Assembly: GCA_002773985.1 (NCBI GenBank)
Contig: PEZW01000028.1
Coordinates: forward strand, 1 to 41,519
DNA from: Candidatus Berkelbacteria bacterium CG10_big_fil_rev_8_21_14_0_10_43_13
GTDB lineage: Bacteria; Patescibacteriota; UBA1384; XYA2-FULL-43-10; 1-14-0-10-43-13
DNA length: 41,519 nt
Direction: 5' to 3'
Shown: one piece after another, positions 10,413 through 18,662 of the stretch
Numbering within the stretch: position 1 is the first letter of the stretch
Layout: every line of letters begins with the position of its first letter
Program-made: the position numbers and the translations under genes
The notes under the pieces: model-generated
Told to the model about the DNA's origin: nothing
The model's input: the letters and a program-made list of their open reading frames with translations, nothing else
Database searches by the model: none

Positions 10413-12359
10413 TTAAACTTCGATAACCACTGGTATGACCATCGGTTTGCGTTCGGTTTCTTTGAACAAGAAGTCAGATAATTCATCGCGTAGTTTTTGT
10501 TTGACTGTGCCAAAGTCAGCTTTGGCACTACCTGCACTCTTGGTCAGATATTTGGCAAAAATTTTCTTGACTTCAGCTCTAGCCTTGTGAACTAGATCCT
10601 CGCTCTCGCGCATATAGATAAAACCGCGGGAGATAATATCGGGTGAAGTCAGAACCTGATTGGTCTGGTGATCGACAGTGACAATGACGACGAAAATTCC
10701 TTCCTCGGCCATCGCCTTGCGATCGCGTAGAACGATATTGCCGACATCACCAACACCAAGACCATCAACCATGACATAGGCCGCCGGAACTCGTTTGTTG
10801 GTCACTTCGCCATGACCTTTACTAAATTCCATCACCTGACCATCATCGCCGACAAGACAGTGATTTTCATCAACAATTCCCATCTCTCGAGCGATACGGC
10901 AGTGCATCATCAATTTATGACGCTCACCGTGAATCGGGATGAGATATTTCGGACGGATCAAGGCTAGCATTAATTTAATGTCTTCCTGATTGGCGTGACC
11001 AGAGGTATGGACATCCATCAATTTCTGATAAATGACCTGAGCACCTGCACGAAAGAGATTATCCATGACATGTGAAACCGATCTTTCGTTGCCTGGAATT
11101 GGTGATGAAGACAGGATAACAAGGTCACCGCGTTTCATCTTGACTTGGCGATGTTCGCCGTTGGCGATTCTCGTCAGTGCGGCATTGTCCTCACCCTGAG
11201 AACCGGTACAGACGATGACAATTTTATCATCAGAATATTTATTGAGATCCTTGGCATCGATAATTGTGTCTTTTGGTACGACTAAGGCCTCAAGAGAAAT
11301 GGCGATTTCGACAGTCGTCAGCATACTGCGACCGACAAAACAAATCTTGCGGTTTAGTTTTTTCGAGACATTTAAGATCTGCTGGATGCGTGAGATTAGT
11401 GTCGAAAATGTTGAGACAAAAATACGTTGATTGGCATTTTCCATAATAGAGAGCAGAGATCTTTCGATTTCTCTTTCAGAGATTGAAACGCCTGCTTTTT
11501 CGATGTTGGTCGACTCAGAAAGCATCACTAGTGGCTTCTTGGCACCGATCATCGCCAAAGCTGAAAAGTCAGCTGGTTTGCCATCGGCCGGTGTATGATC
11601 AAATTTATAGTCACCTGTGTGGACGACTATACCCTCAGGAGTGTCGATTTCGATCCCCATCGCCTGTGGAATACTGTGTGTCAGACGAAAAGTCGAGATC
11701 TTGAAGACACCCTGCTGGATGACATCCTCGCCAATTTTAATCGGTGAGAGTTTGGCGGTTTTATCAAGACCAAATTCTTCGAGCTTGCTCTTGATAATGC
11801 CCAGACTCAATGGCGAACCATAGATAGTTGGCGAACCGATCTTTTCGTAGATATAAGGAATCGCGCCAATGTGATCAAGGTGGGCGTGAGTAATCCAGAG
11901 TCCACGGATTTTTTGCTTGTTCTGTTCGAGATATGTAACGTCGGGCAGAACATAGTCAACGCCCGGCATTGTTTCGTCTGGGAACATAAAACCCATATCG
12001 ACGACGACAATGTCGTTTTTGTATTCGAAAACAGTCGAGTTCTTACCACCTGTCTCCTCGACACCACCAAGCGGGATGATTTTTAATTTTGGTTCGTAAA
12101 AAAACTTCGACTGTTTTTGTGGATTGACCGATTGAGCCGTATAGCGAGGCTCTTCCTGCTTTGTTCTATTGTCTGGTTTCTGACCCATCCTGTCATTTGG
12201 CAGAGCACGGTTTTTGAGTTTTGATCTAGGAGAGAAACGAGTGTTGACAGCATCGTTTTTCAACGCGTTATCTAGTAACTTGCTCCGACTTGTCCCGCGA
12301 AGCCCATTGGGCGAAGTAGGATCAGAACCGGAATGTTTAGTTTGTGTTTGTTCGTTCAT
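10413..12359 (-). CDS. rnj: Ribonuclease J
   Basis: THAHLDHIGAIPYI, HTGDYKFDHTP, SGHANQEDIKLMLALIRPKYLIPIHGE; start at MNEQTQ proposed because the upstream 17 codons are word-repeat DNA. Confidence 0.94.
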   Translation of the reverse strand: MNEQTQTKHSGSDPTSPNGLRGTSRSKLLDNALKNDAVNTRFSPRSKLKNRALPNDRMGQKPDNRTKQEEPRYTAQSVNPQKQSKFFYEPKLKIIPLGGVEETGGKNSTVFEYKNDIVVVDMGFMFPDETMPGVDYVLPDVTYLEQNKQKIRGLWITHAHLDHIGAIPYIYEKIGSPTIYGSPLSLGIIKSKLEEFGLDKTAKLSPIKIGEDVIQQGVFKISTFRLTHSIPQAMGIEIDTPEGIVVHTGDYKFDHTPADGKPADFSALAMIGAKKPLVMLSESTNIEKAGVSISEREIERSLLSIMENANQRIFVSTFSTLISRIQQILNVSKKLNRKICFVGRSMLTTVEIAISLEALVVPKDTIIDAKDLNKYSDDKIVIVCTGSQGEDNAALTRIANGEHRQVKMKRGDLVILSSSPIPGNERSVSHVMDNLFRAGAQVIYQKLMDVHTSGHANQEDIKLMLALIRPKYLIPIHGERHKLMMHCRIAREMGIVDENHCLVGDDGQVMEFSKGHGEVTNKRVPAAYVMVDGLGVGDVGNIVLRDRKAMAEEGIFVVIVTVDHQTNQVLTSPDIISRGFIYMRESEDLVHKARAEVKKIFAKYLTKSAGSAKADFGTVKQKLRDELSDFLFKETERKPMVIPVVIEV

Positions 12360-12360
12360 T

Positions 12361-12441
12361 GTACTAGAATACTGAATCATGAATACTGAATCATGGAGTT
12401 TAAAATCCATAATTCATAATTCTTTATTCATAATTCAAATT
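12361..12441. repeat. Degenerate word array (AATACTGAATCATG / CATAATTCATAATTC)
   Basis: Repeated words and their partial reverse complements between rnj and the UDG gene. Confidence 0.75.
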
Positions 12442-13091
12442 AGCCTTTCTTGTTTTAAATTAATAGTTTCTTTCTTGAAGCCTTTATCGGCTTCGTTAAT
12501 TTTTTTTATAATTGTGGGGATTTTTTGGAAATCGCCCATCAGTGTTGATCTGAGCCCTCCATTGTGTAGCGCCGCAGCGGGATGATATAGCGGTAAATAA
12601 ATGATACCGTTCGGACGCTTCAAAGCGTGCCCATGAATCGTCGAGATACTTGGCTGTCCCGGTAGCATCGAGGCAGTGGCGTGGCGGCCGAGGCAGACAA
12701 TAATTTTCGGCTTGATTAATTCAATTTGTCGCTCCAGATATGGCCGGCAGATTTTTTTCTCGTCGTCCTCCGGATCACGATTTTCCGGCGGTCGGCATTT
12801 GACTGTATTAGTGATGAAAACTTTGCTTCGGTCCAGATCGATCGACTCGAGCATACTATCGAGAAATTTACCCGAAGCGCCACAAAACGGAATTCCCTGC
12901 TCATCTTCACTTGCTCCCGGACCCTCACCGATAAACATTATCTCGGCGTCATAGCTTCCCTCACCTGGCACTGCATTTGTTCGCGTCTTGGACAAACGAC
13001 AAAGAGTGCAAGATAAAACTTTATCTCTGATCTCACTTGCAGTGAGCCTGTCGAACCTGTCGAATTCAGCTTTTCGCTCTTTTTCATCCAT
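12435..13091 (-). CDS. Uracil-DNA glycosylase family 4 (Fe-S type)
   Basis: CTLCRLSKTRTNAVPGEG, MFIGEGPGASEDEQGIPFCGASGKFLD, TNTVKCRPPENRDP, LYHPAAAL. Confidence 0.94.
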   Translation of the reverse strand: MDEKERKAEFDRFDRLTASEIRDKVLSCTLCRLSKTRTNAVPGEGSYDAEIMFIGEGPGASEDEQGIPFCGASGKFLDSMLESIDLDRSKVFITNTVKCRPPENRDPEDDEKKICRPYLERQIELIKPKIIVCLGRHATASMLPGQPSISTIHGHALKRPNGIIYLPLYHPAAALHNGGLRSTLMGDFQKIPTIIKKINEADKGFKKETINLKQERLI

Positions 13092-13239
13092 CTAGTATAC
13101 AAATAAGAAAATAGTACTAAATAAAAAATGCACTAAAACCGCATTAGAAAACATAGAACTGCTGAGATCACTCCCTCACAAGTTGCATCTAACATATCAT
13201 ATCGAGATTTGTTTGTCAATGGAAAGTTTTGTAATCACC

Positions 13240-13375
13240 CACTGTCATTGCGAGCCATTGGGTACTTCCAAGGCGCGGCAATCCTTCGACTTCGCTCAGG
13301 ACAGGTTCTATCATGACAGATTGCCGCGCCTTGATTACAAGTCACAAATCAATGGCTCGCAATGACAGCACAGTG
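13240..13375. repeat. MITE/REP-like element with terminal inverted repeats
   Basis: CACTGTCATTGCGAGCCATTG ... CAATGGCTCGCAATGACAGCACAGTG, plus inner inverted pair AAGGCGCGGCAATC / GATTGCCGCGCCTT. Confidence 0.9.
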
Positions 13376-13474
13376 AGTGGCTACCGACCGCCAATTTCAA
13401 TTACAACAAGAGAAGTGTCCTCTAAACCCAGCAAAATCGCTTGATAAATCAATGTGATATGCGATAATACTGTT

Positions 13475-14350
13475 ATGGAAAATGAATTTGAATCACAATT
13501 TTTACCAGAACATGAAGCTAGAAAAGCAGAATTGCTGGTAACAGAAAAGACAAAAATAGGAATTTTAATCGATTTGCGAAACTGGACCAAAGAAAATAGT
13601 TTTCTTTCTCTCGACGATTTCGAAAAGCTTATCACCGAAAAAAGACAGTCTGTCTTGGCTCTTTGGGACACCAATTTTAAAGAGAAATACAACTCTTATA
13701 AATCTTTAGTAGACGAGCTGTATAAAAATATCGAACAAGCCGATGAATTATGCGAATCAGAAGCCCCTCTAGACACTGAAACGTTCGATGCATTAGAAGA
13801 AAGACGAAAAAACTTAGATGAATCGATTTATTCAATGCAAGATCCAGATATCACCTTCATGGGGGAAATTGACCGTTTTGTTAAAACTATGGTCACAAAA
13901 AAGAGGCAAGTAGCTGAGCTTGAACAGATAGATAATTCAAGTGAATTATTTTGGGCAAAAATTTCAGAAATTACAAGCATTAATTTTGACGATGTCAATA
14001 CTGATTTAGCGACTATCGAAAGTTCGGGTCATTGTATAAATATTATTTTGCCAGCAAATGAATACCGAAAAATCTTTCATGACCGAAGCGTTGGTACGCA
14101 CCAAGCTAATTCTGCAGTTAGCTTTATAATTCTGGGAGAGGACCAAAACGCTACAATTTCGCATGAAAATAATCACAATCTTTCTGACTCATTTACTCCC
14201 TGTCCATTGGATGATGAGATGATGATAAAATGGATTGCTAGAAGAATAGAAATAATGAAGAAAAAAAAGGGACAGAAGAGTATGATTATCTCCAACAACG
14301 TAACATCAAAAATATCAAGCGCAGTTTTTCAGAATTATTCGGTGAATTAG
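13475..14350 (+). CDS. Hypothetical protein with HEXXH motif (N-terminal part, possibly joined to 14560-15009 by a -1 frameshift)
   Basis: ORF from MENEFESQ; SHENNHNLS (HEXXH); A AAA AAG at 14263-14269. Confidence 0.7.
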   Translation: MENEFESQFLPEHEARKAELLVTEKTKIGILIDLRNWTKENSFLSLDDFEKLITEKRQSVLALWDTNFKEKYNSYKSLVDELYKNIEQADELCESEAPLDTETFDALEERRKNLDESIYSMQDPDITFMGEIDRFVKTMVTKKRQVAELEQIDNSSELFWAKISEITSINFDDVNTDLATIESSGHCINIILPANEYRKIFHDRSVGTHQANSAVSFIILGEDQNATISHENNHNLSDSFTPCPLDDEMMIKWIARRIEIMKKKKGQKSMIISNNVTSKISSAVFQNYSVN

Positions 14351-15009
14351 TCGCAGATTTTGATCAGCAGCCAGGAAGATCGACTGTACACACATTAATA
14401 CACTATGCATTAACATCTTTTGACAGCATCACAAATTTTGTTAAGACCATAAGGGACGAAGAAATAAAATCAGAGCTAATTGAAGCACTAGAGAAACTCA
14501 AGGAAACAATCTGTAAAAACCTGTCTATTCTGGAAAAAATACTATTTTTTAGCGATATAATGGAGAACCGCGAAGAAGTCCAAGCAGCACTTATACTTCA
14601 TGGACCTGATGGATACAGAAAGACGGAGCGCTACCTGGTAAATACTTATGGCGCGGATCTATACAATTCTATCGATATGATGCGCCCTCCCGTTCTGTCT
14701 CGAATTACCGGTACAGGCGAAGCTGTAAGCCAAAGTTACTTTTCTCAACTCAATTTACATCCTGACGATCATCTGATGTTGTACATGTATAGATTGCGAT
14801 TGCCTTCTCAACAAATAAAAGAAAAAATATTTTTATACGAGAAAGAGATGTTGCGTAAAACAAGAAGTCTCAAAAAAATAAAAGGGATTATCAAAAATCT
14901 GATCAAAAGTGGCAACATTGAGATCCTAGAAAATCTTGCCGAGGTATCCCAAAATCAAAAAATGAAAGACCTAATTCTAGATTCTTTGGCTGGTGTGCAA
15001 CGAAAATAG
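14242..15009 (+). CDS. C-terminal part of the same protein in the -1 frame; frame is open from 14242, track ORF begins at 14560
   Basis: The -1 frame reads GTEEYDYLQQRNIKNIKRSFSELFGELVADFDQQPGRSTVHTLIHYAL... into ORF 14560-15009 without a stop. Confidence 0.6.
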   Translation, partial: KNRNNEEKKGTEEYDYLQQRNIKNIKRSFSELFGELVADFDQQPGRSTVHTLIHYALTSFDSITNFVKTIRDEEIKSELIEALEKLKETICKNLSILEKILFFSDIMENREEVQAALILHGPDGYRKTERYLVNTYGADLYNSIDMMRPPVLSRITGTGEAVSQSYFSQLNLHPDDHLMLYMYRLRLPSQQIKEKIFLYEKEMLRKTRSLKKIKGIIKNLIKSGNIEILENLAEVSQNQKMKDLILDSLAGVQRK

Positions 15010-15044
15010 TGGATAGACTCAAGAGATCGTCACCGATATAAATT

Positions 15045-16040
15045 TTACTTCGCTTCGTTGATCGTCTTGCCAGCGAGAAAAGCCGCAATGTTTTCTTTGG
15101 TTGTATTCATAATTCTTTGCAGTGCTTCTTTCGAATTAAAGGCGTTGTGTGGCGTGACAATCACCTTGGGATTCTTTAGCAAAATATTGTTTGCCATATC
15201 AATCGTTGCCTGAACCCGCGAGAATTTCTTGGACAATAATTGCCACTCTTCTTTAATATCACTTTCGCCTTCGAGAACATCGATACCGACACCAGCCAAA
15301 GTGCCATCTTGCAAAGCCGAGACCAGCGCCGTCGTTTCGACTAGACCACCGCGAGCAGTATTGATCAGATAGGCACCCTTTTTTATCTTGCCAATATTTT
15401 TAGCTGAGATCAGGTAACGAGTCTTTTCGTTTAATGGCAAGTGAAGCGTTATAATATCAGATTTAGACAATAGATCATCAAGATCGACATAATCCAAGCT
15501 GAAGTGATCGATCAAATCATTGTTGGGAAACGGATCATAAGCGATCGGGCGCATCTCGAAGCCATGAGCCATGCGGACGACGTGACTACCGATCTTGCCG
15601 GTGCCGACGACGCCGATGGTTTTGCCTTTCAGATCGAAACCGCGCAATTGGCTCAAGTCAAAATTACCGAGCCTTGTCTGATTGGCACTCTCGACGATCT
15701 TGCGCGACAAAGCCAAAATCAATGCAAAAGTATGCTCAGCAACTGTATTTTCACCGTACGACGGCACGTTTGAGACAACAATATTGCGTTTTTTGCACTC
15801 AGCGATGTCAATATGATCATAGCCGGTCGAGCGAGTGGCAATGAATTTTAGGTTTGGCAATTTATCAAGAGTTTTAGCGTCTACTTTGGAGTAAATAAAA
15901 ACCGAGACGATTTCGGCGTCGATTTTCTGATCCAGCTCATCGGTCAGCGGTTCATCGACAAAAGACAATTCTTGATCGGCTAATTCTTTTTGAAAATATT
16001 TCTTTTCCCATTCCTCGAGCTCAAAAAAGGCAATTTTCAT
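15045..16040 (-). CDS. D-isomer-specific 2-hydroxyacid dehydrogenase
   Basis: GKTIGVVGTGKIGSHVVRMAHGF, LPLNEKTRYLIS, LINTARGGLVET, VIVTPHNAFNSKEAL. Confidence 0.93.
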   Translation of the reverse strand: MKIAFFELEEWEKKYFQKELADQELSFVDEPLTDELDQKIDAEIVSVFIYSKVDAKTLDKLPNLKFIATRSTGYDHIDIAECKKRNIVVSNVPSYGENTVAEHTFALILALSRKIVESANQTRLGNFDLSQLRGFDLKGKTIGVVGTGKIGSHVVRMAHGFEMRPIAYDPFPNNDLIDHFSLDYVDLDDLLSKSDIITLHLPLNEKTRYLISAKNIGKIKKGAYLINTARGGLVETTALVSALQDGTLAGVGIDVLEGESDIKEEWQLLSKKFSRVQATIDMANNILLKNPKVIVTPHNAFNSKEALQRIMNTTKENIAAFLAGKTINEAK

Positions 16041-16139
16041 TTTTACTCCAAAATAATTGTTTGTTAATCAGATTATAGTGTAATTGGAAAATTATGCAAA
16101 GTTTTAAATTTTCAGTCATAAAACGAAGGAAGCCCTCCG

Positions 16140-16190
16140 GTGCAATCGCGTGTGTAGCGCGATGCTCCGAAGGGCAACCGGTTCTTGCTG
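16140..16190 (-). terminator. GC-rich hairpin downstream of the Cys-rich ORF
   Basis: Minus strand: GCCCTTCGG...GCATCGCGC-tacacac-GCGATTGC...CCGGAGGGC. Confidence 0.5.
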
Positions 16191-16208
16191 GCCCGGGCGG
16201 GGGCGAGG

Positions 16209-16418
16209 CTAGCCGAAATCGAGGTGATATGACCTCTCCTCTCCGTCCTTGGTGAGCATCACCCCCCTCGAAGTGTTCTCGCTCGGCTTCTCCAGCCGGC
16301 AGAGTTCCGAGGTGCCCTTGCCGCGACCCCCACAAGTCTCAGCAACAGAGCAACCCCTTTCACAGGGGAGGTCGACCGTCGGCGCAGGACCCCCCGACAG
16401 TGCATGACAACCCGCCAT
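16209..16418 (-). CDS. Small Cys-rich orphan protein (69 aa)
   Basis: MAGCHALSGGPAPTVDLPCERGCSVAETCGGRGKGTSELCRLEKPSENTSRGVMLTKDGEERSYHLDFG; GGGAG SD, upstream sigma70-like promoter, downstream hairpin. Confidence 0.55.
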   Translation of the reverse strand: MAGCHALSGGPAPTVDLPCERGCSVAETCGGRGKGTSELCRLEKPSENTSRGVMLTKDGEERSYHLDFG

Positions 16419-16457
16419 TTCAAATTCTCCCACCAGCACATTGCTGGTATGCCTAAA

Positions 16458-16486
16458 CTTATACAACAAAAACATTGCCCAGTCAA
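16458..16486 (-). promoter_or_regulatory. Sigma70-type promoter for the 16209-16418 gene
   Basis: Minus strand: TTGACT-N17-TATAAG. Confidence 0.65.
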
Positions 16487-16535
16487 TTGAATTTATTTTT
16501 TCTTTCTGGTACGTTGTGCTTAGTTGACACGGAGT

Positions 16536-16602
16536 GTCATCCCGCACTTGATGCGGGATCTTATTAAATTGAAAGATTCCCGATCAAGTCGGGAATGACA
16601 GA
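16536..16602. repeat. Double-hairpin repeat GTCATCCCG...CGGGAATGACAG
   Basis: CCCGCActtgatGCGGG and ATTCCCGatcaagtCGGGAAT, bounded by GTCAT/ATGAC. Confidence 0.88.
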
Positions 16603-16613
16603 ACTAAAAAAAT

Positions 16614-16654
16614 ATGAGTTTAAAGATAGGCATCGTCGGATTGCCAAACGTCGG
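16614..16654 (+). pseudogene. 5' remnant of a second ychF (MSLKIGIVGLPNVG)
   Basis: ATGAGTTTAAAGATAGGCATCGTCGGATTGCCAAACGTCGG encodes nearly the same first 14 residues as the intact gene, with mostly different codons. Confidence 0.88.
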
Positions 16655-16713
16655 CCCCACTTCGCTAAAGCTACGCGGGGCGAGTCTGCTGAAAGTAATA
16701 TTTGGAGAGTCGA

Positions 16714-17871
16714 ATGTCACTTAAAATTGCAATAGTTGGGCTTCCAAACGTCGGCAAGTCGACTTTATTCAACGCCCTAGTCAAAGGTTCGAAAGCAGAA
16801 GCTGCCAATTATCCCTTTTGCACTATCGAACCAAACACTGGTATTGTCGAAGTGCCGGACGAACGCCTCGCTCCGCTCGGCGAAATTTCACATTCAAAAA
16901 AAATAATCCCGGCTGTCGTCGAGTTTATCGACATCGCCGGGCTGGTTCGTGGCGCGTCCAAGGGTGAAGGTCTTGGCAATAAATTCCTCGCCCACATCCG
17001 CGAGTGCGACGCTATCGGCATGGTCGTCCGTTTTTTCGAAGACGGCAATGTCACCCATGTCGAGAATAAGATTGACCCGGAGGCTGACATCGCTACTATC
17101 GAAACTGAATTGCAATTAGCCGATATCACCACCGTCGACAAACGGCTTTTTTCGATCGAAAAGGAGCTGAAATCTGGTAGCGCCGAATCAAAATACGCTC
17201 ACTCCGGTTTGCAAAAAATAAAAGATAAATTATACGCCGGCGAGAACGCCCGCGAAGCCGATCTTGACGACTCTGAGCAAGATGCACTCAAAGGCTTGAA
17301 CTTGATGACGCAAAAACCGATTCTCTATATTGCCAACGTTTCAGAAGAACAGTTGAGCAATCCCGCTACTGTCATTCCTGCGAAAGCAGGAATCCAGGAC
17401 TCGCCACATAGATCCCCGGGCACCACTCTCAAGAACACCGCTGGTCCCGAGGATGACAACAAAAAGAATGACAATTTCGTGCCGATTTCGGCTAAAATTG
17501 AAGCTGAATTGAATGAATTGACCGACTCAGAAAAGGCCGAATACCTCGAAACTCTAGGTATTAAGAATACTGGCTTAAACGAACTGATAAAAGAAGCTTA
17601 TAAAACACTCGGGCTCATCACCTACTTCACCTCCGGCGAAAAGGAGACTCGCGCTTGGACGATACGCAAGGGAGATACTGCACCAATTGCCGCCGGCGCG
17701 ATTCACACCGATTTTACCAAGGGCTTCATCGCCGCTGAGATCGTCCAATGGGCTGATTTCTACGCCCAGGGCGGCTGGACCGGCGCCAAAACTCACGGCC
17801 TTGTCCGAACTGAGGGCAAGACCTATGTAGTGAAAGATGGGGACACAATTATTTTCAAGTTCAATAACTAG
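16714..17871 (+). CDS. ychF: Redox-regulated ATPase YchF (Obg-family GTPase)
   Basis: MSLKIAIVGLPNVGKSTLFNALVK, VEFIDIAGLVRGASKGEGLGNKFLAHIRECDAI, TGEKETRAW-type and GAIHTDFTKGFIAAE motifs. Confidence 0.96.
   Translation: MSLKIAIVGLPNVGKSTLFNALVKGSKAEAANYPFCTIEPNTGIVEVPDERLAPLGEISHSKKIIPAVVEFIDIAGLVRGASKGEGLGNKFLAHIRECDAIGMVVRFFEDGNVTHVENKIDPEADIATIETELQLADITTVDKRLFSIEKELKSGSAESKYAHSGLQKIKDKLYAGENAREADLDDSEQDALKGLNLMTQKPILYIANVSEEQLSNPATVIPAKAGIQDSPHRSPGTTLKNTAGPEDDNKKNDNFVPISAKIEAELNELTDSEKAEYLETLGIKNTGLNELIKEAYKTLGLITYFTSGEKETRAWTIRKGDTAPIAAGAIHTDFTKGFIAAEIVQWADFYAQGGWTGAKTHGLVRTEGKTYVVKDGDTIIFKFNN
17369..17460. repeat. REP-like repeat inserted in frame in ychF
   Basis: CTGTCATTCCTGCGAAAGCAGGAATCCAGGACTC...GATCCCCGGGCACC...GGTCCCGAGGATGACAA encodes ATVIPAKAGIQDSPHRSPGTTLKNTAGPEDDN; its reverse complement matches the 33899-34020 and 22919-23034 elements. 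Confidence 0.88.
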
Positions 17872-17879
17872 GCTCGCCA

Positions 17880-17901
17880 AATCCGCCAACTGGCGGAGGC
17901 G
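17880..17901. repeat. Palindromic repeat AATCCGCCAACTGGCGGAGGCG
   Basis: 22-mer also present with one mismatch in the groEL 3' coding region (23089-23110, opposite strand). Confidence 0.75.
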
Positions 17902-17930
17902 ATGTGATCATCTTTCGTTTCAATAACTAA
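17898..17930 (+). pseudogene. 3' remnant of a second ychF (GDVIIFRFNN*)
   Basis: GGCGATGTGATCATCTTTCGTTTCAATAACTAA against the intact end GGGGACACAATTATTTTCAAGTTCAATAACTAG (GDTIIFKFNN*). Confidence 0.88.
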
Positions 17931-17991
17931 ACTATCTTGCGAAATATTGAAATCGTGCTAATATACAAGTCAATGCGACGGGGGGGCGTCG

Positions 17992-18135
17992 ATGCGTTTT
18001 TTGGGTCCGATCTGGCCGCTGTGGCTGGCATCCGCTGCCGCAGTGGTTGTTTTATGGCTCATCATCGTGGCAAATCGACTACTTACAAAGCCGACAACCA
18101 CCGATGACACTACTGCTGACCAAATGGGAGGCTGA
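17992..18135 (+). CDS. Small single-TM orphan protein (47 aa)
   Basis: MRFLGPIWPLWLASAAAVVVLWLIIVANRLLTKPTTTDDTTADQMGG; preceded by a TGCTAATAT-type -10. Confidence 0.5.
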   Translation: MRFLGPIWPLWLASAAAVVVLWLIIVANRLLTKPTTTDDTTADQMGG

Positions 18136-18137
18136 GG

Positions 18138-18278
18138 ATGAAGCATCTCACACTGGTTGCACTGGCTGGCTGGGCGCTGGCAATCAGGCTGACGGTAGCG
18201 TACTTCAGACTGAAACGTCAGCTGGTTCGCGCTCGAGACATGCTCGACACCGCCAGAATCCTCGCTGACCCGCATTGA
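18138..18278 (+). CDS. Small single-TM orphan protein (46 aa)
   Basis: MKHLTLVALAGWALAIRLTVAYFRLKRQLVRARDMLDTARILADPH; GGGAGG SD overlapping the preceding stop. Confidence 0.5.
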   Translation: MKHLTLVALAGWALAIRLTVAYFRLKRQLVRARDMLDTARILADPH

Positions 18279-18299
18279 CACGGAGGAGGAACTGAGACC

Positions 18300-18545
18300 A
18301 TGGTACTGTGGTATTACGTCATCGTCGGAGTGATGATCGGCGTTGTCGTCGGAGCGATCGTCACCTACACTCTCGAGAAGGCGACGTTGAAGGTCTATCG
18401 TCGTCGCGATCACGAGCTGAGAGCAGAGACCATTGGTCTCGAGATTCAGCTTAAGGTAGCACAGGAAGAGGCCGAGCGGTACAAAGCGTGGACCAGGCTG
18501 CACGAAGTGTCTGGTGGGGTGGACCGAGGCGACAAGCCATTCTGA
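18300..18545 (+). CDS. Small TM plus coiled-coil orphan protein (81 aa)
   Basis: MVLWYYVIVGVMIGVVVGAIVTYTLEKATLKVYRRR...EAERYKAWTRL; GGAGGAGG SD. Confidence 0.65.
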   Translation: MVLWYYVIVGVMIGVVVGAIVTYTLEKATLKVYRRRDHELRAETIGLEIQLKVAQEEAERYKAWTRLHEVSGGVDRGDKPF

Positions 18546-18558
18546 ACCCAAACAATCC

Positions 18559-18590
18559 CGGAGCCGTTGTGGCACTCGCCCAGCGGCTCC
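18559..18590 (+). terminator. GC-rich hairpin after the first membrane-protein trio, no strong U-tract
   Basis: GGAGCCG...CGGCTCC. Confidence 0.5.
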
Positions 18591-18662
18591 AAGGAGACTT
18601 AAATTATTTCATTTAAATATACAAAAGTGCTATATTGACCAGAGAGACTAGGAGGCTCGTCT

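Noticed and set aside
11807-12070. Minus-strand ORF inside rnj and similar nested ORFs in ftsK, hppA and ppsA
   Set aside because: Out-of-frame shadows of strongly supported genes
16120-16480. Known structured RNA (RNase P, tmRNA, 6S) on the minus strand
   Set aside because: GC-rich and structured, but no recognisable conserved core; a promoter-SD-ORF-hairpin layout fits better. Infernal would decide.
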